Shown: positions 1-5,442 of the stretch, piece after piece
Numbering within the stretch: the first letter of the stretch is position 1
Layout of the letters: each line of letters starts with the position of its first letter
Source: Bacteroides sp.
Lineage (GTDB): Bacteria; Bacteroidota; Bacteroidia; Bacteroidales; Bacteroidaceae
Length of the DNA stretch: 5,442 bases
Reading direction: 5' to 3'
Assembly (NCBI GenBank): GCA_017556595.1
Contig: JAFYML010000193.1
Span: 1 to 5,442 of the forward strand
Translations under genes and position numbers: made by a program
The notes under the pieces: generated by a model
Databases searched by the model: none
Told to the model about the DNA's origin: nothing
Seen by the model: the letters and a program-made list of their open reading frames with translations, nothing else

Positions 1-1191
1 GAAGAAAGGTACAAATATCTTATCTTGCACTTCGGGTAAGATGCCATGTCCATTGTCGGTAACGCTGATGCTAAACAGGTTTTTCTCTTGCTGATAGCGA
101 GTAGTAATTTCAATCACCGGATTGGGTTGCTCGCTACAAGCCTCTTCGGCATTCTTCAATAAGTTGATAAGTACTTGCTCTATTTGTGAACGGTCGATGA
201 AGAGTAGTTGCTCGTTGTCTTCTATGTTGTAGCTGTACGCTATCTTTGGATTATTAAACAACTTCTTGATGTCGGCCAGCAAGTCGCCCACCTTAACATA
301 TGCCAATATTGGCGACGACATGCGCGACAACTTTCGATAGTTTTCTACAAATTCGAGTAGCCCTTTGCTTCGGCGATGAATCACCTTCATGCCATGCACT
401 ATCATCTCGATGGATTGTTCGTCCTGATTGTCTTGCTCAATTCGCTCCACCATTGTTTCACTTAGGGATATGATAGGTGCGATGGAGTTCATTATTTCGT
501 GTGTCAACACCCTAACCAACTTCTGCCATGCCTCCATTTCATTCTCTTCGAGCAATGAGCGTACATTGGTGAAGCAATATAGGCGGTATTTGAATCCTTT
601 GGTGGTGTATTCGGTCATGGTGACAACCATTTCTTGTATCACCTCTTCTTTGAAAAGTTTGATTACCTTTACCTCGCCGACATGGAGTTTGGCAAGTTGT
701 TGTGAAAAGTTTGGATTGAGTTCGTTCAGCTCGTCCACCGAATGAATGGCGTGGCCGCATAAATCCTGTACGGCAACTCGGTTCATCCATTGCACATTCT
801 CTTTTTCGTCCACAACAATCAGGCTACTATCTACGGTGTCGAACAATGTTTCATAATATTTGTATCGTTCTTCGTGTTCGGCCAGTTGTTTACGAAAATC
901 CACTACCACTTCGTTGATGCCCGAGCGCAATTTCTTTTCTGTTGCATTCTTTCCATTCAGCGAGAAGTTCAACGAAAAGTCTTTATAGCGCAGGCTATCC
1001 ACCAATCTTTCTATCAAGAGAAAGTTATTCTTCTGCAAGTTACACAGGCAAATTATGAGCACCAAAACAATGACAACCGAAAAGACCAAGCAGAAAAAGA
1101 GTTTTGCTTGATACAAATAGACAGAAGCCACCGATATAGCTACCAGCGACAAAGCTATCAATACAATTCGGATGGTGTGGTATTTACTCAT
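1..1191 (-). CDS. Membrane-bound PAS sensor histidine kinase, NtrY-like (C-terminus off window)
   Basis: This is a two-component sensor kinase that should autophosphorylate on His and pass the phosphate to the adjacent response regulator. The frame is open for 397 codons from ATG at 1191 to the left edge. Residues about 7-26 and 31-49 are two hydrophobic segments joined by only a few residues, so there is almost no periplasmic domain. Residues about 110-205 look like a PAS domain (DSSLIVVDEKENVQWMNR). The H-box is LTHEIMNSIAPI with phospho-acceptor His231. The N-box is INLLKNAEEA (Asn343, Asn347) and the G1 box is VTDNGHGI (Asp379), followed by the F-box start IFVPFF. The G2 box and the last few tens of residues are beyond the edge. 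The start is supported by a 4-base ATGA overlap with the regulator's stop, implying translational coupling. The H-box and the cytoplasmic PAS resemble the NtrY-like family (family knowledge). The signal is unknown. Confidence 0.93.
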   Translation of the reverse strand, partial: MSKYHTIRIVLIALSLVAISVASVYLYQAKLFFCLVFSVVIVLVLIICLCNLQKNNFLLIERLVDSLRYKDFSLNFSLNGKNATEKKLRSGINEVVVDFRKQLAEHEERYKYYETLFDTVDSSLIVVDEKENVQWMNRVAVQDLCGHAIHSVDELNELNPNFSQQLAKLHVGEVKVIKLFKEEVIQEMVVTMTEYTTKGFKYRLYCFTNVRSLLEENEMEAWQKLVRVLTHEIMNSIAPIISLSETMVERIEQDNQDEQSIEMIVHGMKVIHRRSKGLLEFVENYRKLSRMSSPILAYVKVGDLLADIKKLFNNPKIAYSYNIEDNEQLLFIDRSQIEQVLINLLKNAEEACSEQPNPVIEITTRYQQEKNLFSISVTDNGHGILPEVQDKIFVPFF

Positions 1192-2561
1192 AGGCCAAGT
1201 TTTTCGATCTTTCTATATAGTGCATAGCGGGTGATACCCAACAATTCGGCCGCATAGCTAAGGTTCCCGTTAGCTTTTTTCACGGCTTTTTCGATGGCGT
1301 TTCTTTCCAACTCTTCCAAGTTGAAGGTATCGACGGTTTCGATTGATTTCTCCTCGATGATTGTTGGTTGGAAATCGAAATCGCATGGTTTCAATACCTT
1401 GTCATCGGCAAAGATTACGGCTCGTTCCATCAAGTGTTGCAATTCGCGCACGTTTCCCGGCCAATTATACCGCATCAGTTTTTGTTTGGCTTCGCGGTTT
1501 ATTCCCTCTATTTTCTTTTTGCATTTCTTGGCATAGTGTTGCATAAAGTGTTCGGCCAGCAGAAGAATGTCGTCTCCTCGTTCGCGCAAAGGAGGCATTT
1601 TTATCTCGATGGTGTTGATGCGATAGTATAAGTCTTGGCGGAATTTCCCCTCTTCTATCATGTTTCTTATGTCGGCATTGGTAGCGCAAATCAGTCGCAC
1701 ATTGATGGATGTTTTGCGTGTAGAGCCTAAGCGTGATATTTCATGTTTTTCGATGGCGGTGAGCAACTTGCTTTGCATGTCATACGACAAGTTTCCTATC
1801 TCGTCCAAGAACAATGTACCCTCTTTCGCAATCTCCATTCGTCCGGCTTTCGAATCTTTGGCACCAGTAAATGCGCCTTTTTCGTAGCCAAACAGTTCGC
1901 TTTCGAAGATGGTTTCGGGAATACTACCCATGTCGATGCTTGCAAAAGGCTTGCCTTGTCGGGGCGAGAAGTGATGAATGGCATGTGCCACCAAGTCTTT
2001 TCCCGTACCGTTTTCGCCCAATATCAGCACGTTGGCTTCGGCCTCTGCCAATTTCTGAATCTTCCTGAATACCTCTTGCATGGCGGGCGACTGGCCGATG
2101 ATGGTAGGCAACTGATTGTTTCCTTCATTCAAAGCAGCAATCACCTCTTTCGGTTTCGACTCTTCTATTCTCGACCTTTTCAGTTTCACCCCCGACGAGA
2201 TGATGGATAGCAATTGCTCTTTGTCCCACGGCTTCGAAACAAAGTCGGTTGCTCCTGCTTTGATGGCTCTTACCACTCGTTCAGTATCGGTATAGGCTGT
2301 TATGAAGACAACTACGGCTTGGGGGTCGATAGCAAGAATCTTTTCCAACCAATAGAACCCCTCCTGACCGCTCACAACATCCTTGCTGAAGTTCATGTCC
2401 AGCAGAATCACGTCGGGTTGGAAGGTAGAGATGTAATGTTCTATGCGCGAAGGCTGAGTAGTTACCCTCACCTTTTCCACAAAAGGCTCGAGCATATAAT
2501 GCAATGCTATCAGCACATCCTCATTATCATCTACTATGAATATTTTACCTTGTTTTTCCAT
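1188..2561 (-). CDS. Sigma-54-dependent response regulator, NtrC family (receiver-AAA+-Fis HTH)
   Basis: This is a 457-residue enhancer-binding regulator that should bind upstream DNA when phosphorylated and use ATP hydrolysis to open sigma-54 promoters. The receiver domain (about 5-125) has the acidic pair Asp11/Asp12, phospho-acceptor Asp55 (DVILLDMNF), Thr88 and Lys110 (SKPW). The AAA+ domain (about 153-385) has Walker A GENGTGKD (182-189), the sigma-54 contact loop GAFTGA (229-234), Walker B LFLDEI (250-255), the arginine-finger region FRQDLYYRI and the sensor II region NWPGNVREL. The C-terminus (about 415-457) is a Fis-type helix-turn-helix (GNLSYAAELLGITRYALYRKIEKL). All catalytic motifs are intact. 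The loop after Asp55 is several residues longer than in NtrC. I chose ATG 2561, which begins MEKQGKIFIVDDNE right at the receiver. An in-frame ATG at 2600 would add 13 unrelated hydrophobic residues and place the likely promoter inside the gene. It overlaps the kinase start by four bases. The likely target is the divergent efflux operon. Confidence 0.96.
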   Translation of the reverse strand: MEKQGKIFIVDDNEDVLIALHYMLEPFVEKVRVTTQPSRIEHYISTFQPDVILLDMNFSKDVVSGQEGFYWLEKILAIDPQAVVVFITAYTDTERVVRAIKAGATDFVSKPWDKEQLLSIISSGVKLKRSRIEESKPKEVIAALNEGNNQLPTIIGQSPAMQEVFRKIQKLAEAEANVLILGENGTGKDLVAHAIHHFSPRQGKPFASIDMGSIPETIFESELFGYEKGAFTGAKDSKAGRMEIAKEGTLFLDEIGNLSYDMQSKLLTAIEKHEISRLGSTRKTSINVRLICATNADIRNMIEEGKFRQDLYYRINTIEIKMPPLRERGDDILLLAEHFMQHYAKKCKKKIEGINREAKQKLMRYNWPGNVRELQHLMERAVIFADDKVLKPCDFDFQPTIIEEKSIETVDTFNLEELERNAIEKAVKKANGNLSYAAELLGITRYALYRKIEKLGL

Positions 2562-2569
2562 AATGAGGG

Positions 2570-2600
2570 CAAAGTTAAGAAAAATAAAAGTAGCATGCAA
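2570..2600 (-). promoter_or_regulatory. Bacteroidota-type promoter (-33 TTG / -7 TAnnTTTG) for the regulator-kinase operon
   Basis: On the minus strand, TAACTTTG (2577-2570) matches the Bacteroidota -7 consensus TAnnTTTG exactly. A TTG lies 20 bp upstream (2600-2598), within the usual spacing for the -33 element. The expected transcription start, a few bases after the -7 box, falls at about 2562-2566. That is almost at the ATG (2561), so the mRNA would be leaderless or nearly so. The match is by eye; the -33 element is short and could occur by chance in this A/T-rich DNA. Confidence 0.6.
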
Positions 2601-2680
2601 CCAATTGCTTGAAGATAAGCGATACTACATTTTTTGTTTGTTGTAATTTATTTAAAAATCACAAAATCGTACATTTTAAG

Positions 2681-2696
2681 TGTGCGAAATCGCACA
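2681..2696. promoter_or_regulatory. Operator/enhancer site 1: perfect 16-bp palindrome
   Basis: TGTGCGAAATCGCACA is a perfect inverted repeat with 7-bp arms (TGTGCGA / TCGCACA) and a 2-base centre. It is G/C-rich at its arms within A/T-rich intergenic DNA. Its centre is about 110 bp upstream of the predicted sigma-54 transcription start, a normal distance for an enhancer. A dimeric Fis-type HTH would bind this kind of dyad. The obvious candidate is the adjacent NtrC-family regulator (inference from position). Confidence 0.8.
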
Positions 2697-2701
2697 TAAT
2701 T

Positions 2702-2717
2702 TGTGCAAAAACGCACA
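2702..2717. promoter_or_regulatory. Operator/enhancer site 2: near-copy of site 1, 21 bp downstream
   Basis: TGTGCAAAAACGCACA matches site 1 at 14 of 16 positions; the two changes are in the inner bases, and the outer TGTGC and GCACA arms are kept. The centre-to-centre distance to site 1 is 21 bp, two helical turns, so two dimers would sit on the same face of the DNA. This is typical of cooperative enhancer-binding sites. Its centre is about 89 bp upstream of the predicted sigma-54 start. Confidence 0.8.
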
Positions 2718-2741
2718 CCATTTTACCCATTCGCAGAATAT

Positions 2742-2754
2742 TACATCCTTGATA
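2742..2754 (-). promoter_or_regulatory. Possible IHF/HU-type DNA-bending site
   Basis: Read on the minus strand, TATCAAGGATGTA matches the E. coli IHF consensus WATCAANNNNTTR except for one base. It lies between the paired operators and the sigma-54 promoter, where a bend would bring enhancer-bound regulator to the polymerase. The consensus is short and comes from Proteobacteria, and the region is A/T-rich, so this is only a suggestion. Confidence 0.25.
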
Positions 2755-2772
2755 ATCAGTAAAATAAAAGTT

Positions 2773-2788
2773 TGGCACGGTTTTTGTT
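2773..2788 (+). promoter_or_regulatory. Sigma-54 (RpoN) -24/-12 promoter for the efflux operon
   Basis: TGGCACGGTTTTTGTT matches the sigma-54 consensus TGGCACG-N4-TTGCW at 11 of 12 defined positions; the only change is T for C in the -12 GC doublet. GG (2774-2775) and GT (2786-2787) have the obligatory spacing. The predicted start of transcription is about 2798-2799, roughly 10 bases before ATG 2809 and 34 before ATG 2833. The promoter points at the tolC-like gene and needs an activator of the kind encoded divergently. Confidence 0.87.
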
Positions 2789-2808
2789 ATATAAATAAGT
2801 AGAAACCT

Positions 2809-4299
2809 ATGAAATTAAAACAAGTTTTAAATATGAAAAAAAGCAGCTTTATATTGTTTATCGCACTCCTTTTGACGGGCAGAATGTCTGTGGCGCAAGA
2901 TGTCATGAGCCTCTCGTTGGTCGATGCCATCTACATTGCGCAAGAACACTCGCCCCAAGCGCAAGCCGCCCGTCACACCTACCGTTCGGCCTATTGGAAC
3001 TATCGTTTCTACAAGGCCAACTATTTGCCATCGCTCACCATGACCTCGAACCCAACCTTCAACGAACAAATCAACAAGATTACCCAACCCGACGGCACCA
3101 ACCTATTTATTAAGCAAAACCAACTGAACACGGATGTTACCTTTACCATCAACCAAAACATTCCACTTACCGGTGGTAGCTTCTTTGTTCGTAGCAGCCT
3201 GACACGTCTCGACGAGTTCGAGAACGACGCAACCGCCTACAACTCGCAACCCTTAGTTATCGGTTATCAACAAACGCTATTGGGCTATAACTCGTTGAAG
3301 TGGGACAAGCGCATCGAGCCTATCCGCTTCCGCGAAGCAAAGAAGAACTACAACGAAGCGTTGGAGCTGGTAGCCTCGCAAGCCAGTAACCTCTACTTCG
3401 GTTTGGCTACGGCACAAGCCAACCTTGATATTGCCACCTCCAACTATGCTGCTGCCGACACCCTTTACCGCTATGCCGAAGGTCGTTACAACATCGGTAC
3501 CATCACCGAAAACGAAATGCTTCAACTCGAAATCAATAAGCTATCGGGCGAAACCGACATGATGAATGCACGCATCGAAGTGGAAGAGCAGATGCAGGCA
3601 TTGCGCTCCTTCCTTGGCATTCAAGATGAGGTAGAAATTCGCGTAACGCCCAGCGATAGCGTTCCCAACTTCCAAGTAGATATGAGCAAGGCACTGGAAA
3701 TGGCTATGGCCAACAGTCCCGAACCGGAGATGTACGAGCGGATGAAGCAACAAAGCCTGAGCAACCTTGCCTATGCCAAAGGAAATGCCGGCTTGAAGGC
3801 CGACCTATACGTACAATTCGGTTTGTCGCAAACAGGCAACGAGCTACGCGCCTCCTATCGCGACCCCATGAACCAATACTATGCCAGTGTAGGCATCTCC
3901 CTGCCCATCCTGGATTGGGGTAGAGCCAAAGGCCAAGTGCGTGTGGCACGCTCGAATGTCGATTTGGTAAACACCCAAGCCGAGCAAGGTATGAAAGACT
4001 TCGAACTGAACGTATGCAAAATGGTGCGCCAATTCAACTTGCAACACCAATATGTAGTCATCGCCTCGAAGGCCGACCGCACAGCCGAGCGTCGTTACGA
4101 AGTGGCCAAGCGCCTATATATATTAGGTAAGAGCACCATTCTCGACCTCAATGCAGCCACTACCGAGAAGGATTCGGCCCGCCGAAACTATATATCCGCT
4201 CTTCGCACCTATTGGAGCCTTTACTATGGTCTTCGTAGCATGACGGGATACGACTTTGAAAAGAATCAGAAGATTGAAGAGAATTTCCCGAAAATATAA
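2809..4299 (+). CDS. TolC-family outer-membrane efflux protein
   Basis: This 496-residue protein should form the trimeric outer-membrane/periplasmic channel of a tripartite export system with the HlyD-type adaptor encoded next. A signal peptide is clear: MKKSSFILFIALLLTG followed by a likely signal peptidase I cut after SVA (residue 29, before QD). The mature part has the usual two OEP repeats, about 35-270 and 285-490. They are rich in amphipathic helices with Ala, Gln and Asn. The second repeat has the family motif ISLPILDWGRAKGQVRVA (about 363-380). The length is normal for the family. The start is uncertain: ATG 2833 (eight codons later) gives a more compact signal peptide and a longer mRNA leader from the sigma-54 promoter, and may be the true start. 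There is no Shine-Dalgarno sequence at either, as usual in Bacteroidota. The substrate cannot be told from this gene. Confidence 0.94.
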   Translation: MKLKQVLNMKKSSFILFIALLLTGRMSVAQDVMSLSLVDAIYIAQEHSPQAQAARHTYRSAYWNYRFYKANYLPSLTMTSNPTFNEQINKITQPDGTNLFIKQNQLNTDVTFTINQNIPLTGGSFFVRSSLTRLDEFENDATAYNSQPLVIGYQQTLLGYNSLKWDKRIEPIRFREAKKNYNEALELVASQASNLYFGLATAQANLDIATSNYAAADTLYRYAEGRYNIGTITENEMLQLEINKLSGETDMMNARIEVEEQMQALRSFLGIQDEVEIRVTPSDSVPNFQVDMSKALEMAMANSPEPEMYERMKQQSLSNLAYAKGNAGLKADLYVQFGLSQTGNELRASYRDPMNQYYASVGISLPILDWGRAKGQVRVARSNVDLVNTQAEQGMKDFELNVCKMVRQFNLQHQYVVIASKADRTAERRYEVAKRLYILGKSTILDLNAATTEKDSARRNYISALRTYWSLYYGLRSMTGYDFEKNQKIEENFPKI

Positions 4300-4338
4300 A
4301 CTCATAACTCAGAACTCAAAACTCAGAACTCAACTCAT
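4299..4338 (+). repeat. Degenerate heptamer tandem repeat (AACTCAN) filling the tolC-hlyD spacer
   Basis: The whole gap between the two genes consists of units of AACTCAN: four full copies in register (N = T, G, A, G), a shortened fifth copy, and a last AACTCAT ending directly before the next ATG. The first unit begins on the last base of the TAA stop. There is no hairpin or terminator here, so the two genes should be co-transcribed. The spacer has no stop codon in the shared reading frame of its neighbours. Its role is unknown. Confidence 0.8.
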
Positions 4339-5442
4339 ATGGATTTTAAGATTGAAAAGAAACCCTGGTACATTCGTTACCGCTATTATCTATTGTCAGG
4401 AGCTGCCTTTTTGGTATTCCTTATTTACGTCATCTCTTTGTCGCTTGGCCCTCGCACCCTTCGTGTGGAAAAGGACAACATCATGATAGCCGAAGTTATC
4501 GACGGCAAGTTCATGGAATATGTCGATGTGGAAGGTCTCGTACAACCTATCCTCACCATCAAAGTGAACACCACCGAATCGGGCAGTGTGGCTCGCATTG
4601 TGAACGAAGAAGGCAGTATGCTGAAGCAGGGCGACACCATTCTCGTCTTGTCCAACCCCGAATTGATGCGCGAGATAGAAGACGAACGCGACAACTGGGA
4701 GAACCAACGCTACTCTTACAAAGAACGCGAGATAGAGATGGAGCAAAAAAGCCTCAGCCTAAAGCAACAAACCCTCCAGGCGCAATACGAAATGAACCGT
4801 TTGCAGAAAAACTTCGGATTGGAGAAAGAGGAGTATGAAATGGGCATCAAAAGCAAAGCACAGCTCGAAGTAGCCTTAGAGGAGTATAACTACAACCTGC
4901 AGAAGACAGCCTTGCAAATGGAGAGCCTCAGTCACGATTCGGTCATGACCGTTGTGCGCAAAGAACTATTGCGCAACGAGATGGAACGCGGCCAGAAGAA
5001 ATACCTGCGTAGCATGGAACGCATGGACGGCTTGGTGGTGCGTGCCCCCATCGATGGCCAGTTGAGCTATGTCAATGCCACCCCCGGCCAACAAGTAGCC
5101 TCCAATCAGAACATTGCCGAAATCAAAGTGCTCGATCAGTTTAAGATTCACACCCAACTAAGCGAATACTATATCGACCGTATCAGCACCGGCCTGCCTG
5201 CCACCATCAACTACCAAGGCAAGCGCTATCCACTGAAGATAACCAAGGTAGTGCCCGAAGTGAAAGACCGCATGTTCGATGTAGATTTGGTCTTCACCGG
5301 CGAGATGCCCGACAACGTACGTGTAGGTAAGAGCTTCCGCGTGCAGATTGAATTGGGACAACCCGAAGAGGCCATCGTTATGCCACGAGGCAATTTCTAT
5401 CAAGCCACCGGCGGACAATGGATATTCAAGGTAAATGGCGAC
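4339..5442 (+). CDS. HlyD-family periplasmic adaptor (membrane fusion protein), C-terminus off window
   Basis: This is the adaptor that should link an inner-membrane transporter to the TolC-like channel. It is open for 368 codons to the right edge; the family is usually somewhat over 400 residues, so perhaps 40-60 are missing. Residues 1-17 are basic and cytoplasmic, and about 18-36 form a single membrane anchor (YLLSGAAFLVFLIYVISLSL) with no lipobox. The first half-lipoyl segment is about 60-108 (ending QGDTILVLSNPEL). A long charged coiled-coil hairpin follows, about 109-225, rich in Glu, Gln, Lys and Leu. The second half-lipoyl segment is about 229-265 (VVRAPIDGQLSYVNATPGQQ), followed by a beta-barrel domain to about 345. 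ATG 4339 is chosen because the membrane anchor follows at once and no earlier in-frame start exists before the tolC stop. It is likely in one sigma-54-driven operon with the tolC-like gene. An ABC-type ATPase/permease set is expected downstream (family knowledge, not visible). Confidence 0.93.
   Translation, partial: MDFKIEKKPWYIRYRYYLLSGAAFLVFLIYVISLSLGPRTLRVEKDNIMIAEVIDGKFMEYVDVEGLVQPILTIKVNTTESGSVARIVNEEGSMLKQGDTILVLSNPELMREIEDERDNWENQRYSYKEREIEMEQKSLSLKQQTLQAQYEMNRLQKNFGLEKEEYEMGIKSKAQLEVALEEYNYNLQKTALQMESLSHDSVMTVVRKELLRNEMERGQKKYLRSMERMDGLVVRAPIDGQLSYVNATPGQQVASNQNIAEIKVLDQFKIHTQLSEYYIDRISTGLPATINYQGKRYPLKITKVVPEVKDRMFDVDLVFTGEMPDNVRVGKSFRVQIELGQPEEAIVMPRGNFYQATGGQWIFKVNGD

Noticed and set aside
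428..745. Plus-strand open frame inside the kinase gene
   Set aside because: It lies antisense to a kinase with clear H-box and PAS coding, and its translation has no recognisable domain; it is a shadow frame.
1743..2210. 155-codon plus-strand open frame inside the regulator gene
   Set aside because: Antisense to the AAA+ domain, whose Walker A, GAFTGA and Walker B motifs are intact; low-complexity Phe/Arg/Leu-rich product typical of a shadow.
2562..2600. In-frame upstream ATG at 2600 for the response regulator
   Set aside because: The 13 extra residues (MHATFIFLNFALI) are not part of a receiver domain, and the stretch holds a good promoter. The receiver begins naturally at ATG 2561.
2606..2619. 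Small inverted repeat GCTT-GAAGAT-AAGC
   Set aside because: The arms are only 4 bp and no T-run follows; too weak for a terminator or an operator.
2581..2771. Repeated 11-mer AAAATAAAAGT at 2581-2591 and 2761-2771
   Set aside because: Short A/T-rich word in A/T-rich DNA with no dyad symmetry and no consistent position relative to the promoters; chance is likely.
2767..2774. AAAGTTTG as a possible TAnnTTTG box for the tolC-like gene
   Set aside because: One mismatch at the key T, and it overlaps the far better sigma-54 -24 element.
4396..4746. 116-codon minus-strand open frame inside the adaptor gene
   Set aside because: Antisense to the membrane anchor and first lipoyl half of the HlyD-type protein; no independent start signals or domain.

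Overview
The window looks like a chromosomal segment of a Bacteroidota (most likely Bacteroidales) genome. The reasons are a Bacteroidota-type TAnnTTTG promoter, A/T-rich translation starts without Shine-Dalgarno sequences, and the style of the proteins (an NtrY-like kinase with a TTHEIMNSI-type H-box, here LTHEIMNSIAPI, and an NtrC-type regulator with a long loop after the phospho-Asp). I cannot name a species from sequence alone.

The layout is two divergent operons around one regulatory region. On the minus strand, reading leftward from about 2561, is a sigma-54-dependent NtrC-family response regulator (1188-2561). Its stop codon overlaps by four bases (ATGA) the start of a membrane-bound PAS-containing histidine kinase (1-1191), whose last tens of residues lie off the left edge. 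On the plus strand, reading rightward, is a TolC-family outer-membrane efflux protein (2809-4299), then an inner-membrane-anchored HlyD-type periplasmic adaptor (from 4339), whose C-terminus lies off the right edge. A short heptamer-repeat spacer separates these two genes.

The 247-bp intergenic region (2562-2808) is the most informative part. It contains a near-consensus -24/-12 sigma-54 promoter (2773-2788) aimed at the tolC-like gene. About 90 and 110 bp upstream of the expected transcription start are two copies of a 16-bp palindrome (2681-2696 and 2702-2717), with centres exactly 21 bp apart, or two helical turns. This is the expected geometry of an enhancer for a Fis-type bacterial enhancer-binding protein, and the adjacent regulator has the GAFTGA loop needed to act on sigma-54 RNA polymerase. 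A separate Bacteroidota housekeeping-type promoter lies directly before the regulator gene.

The inferred circuit is that the kinase senses a signal at or inside the membrane and phosphorylates the regulator. The regulator binds the paired palindromes and opens the sigma-54 promoter, which switches on a TolC/HlyD export system. The inner-membrane transporter, probably an ABC-type ATPase/permease set, would be expected just downstream of the right edge. The gene families are known. The least described parts are the specific operator pair, the signal and the exported substrate.
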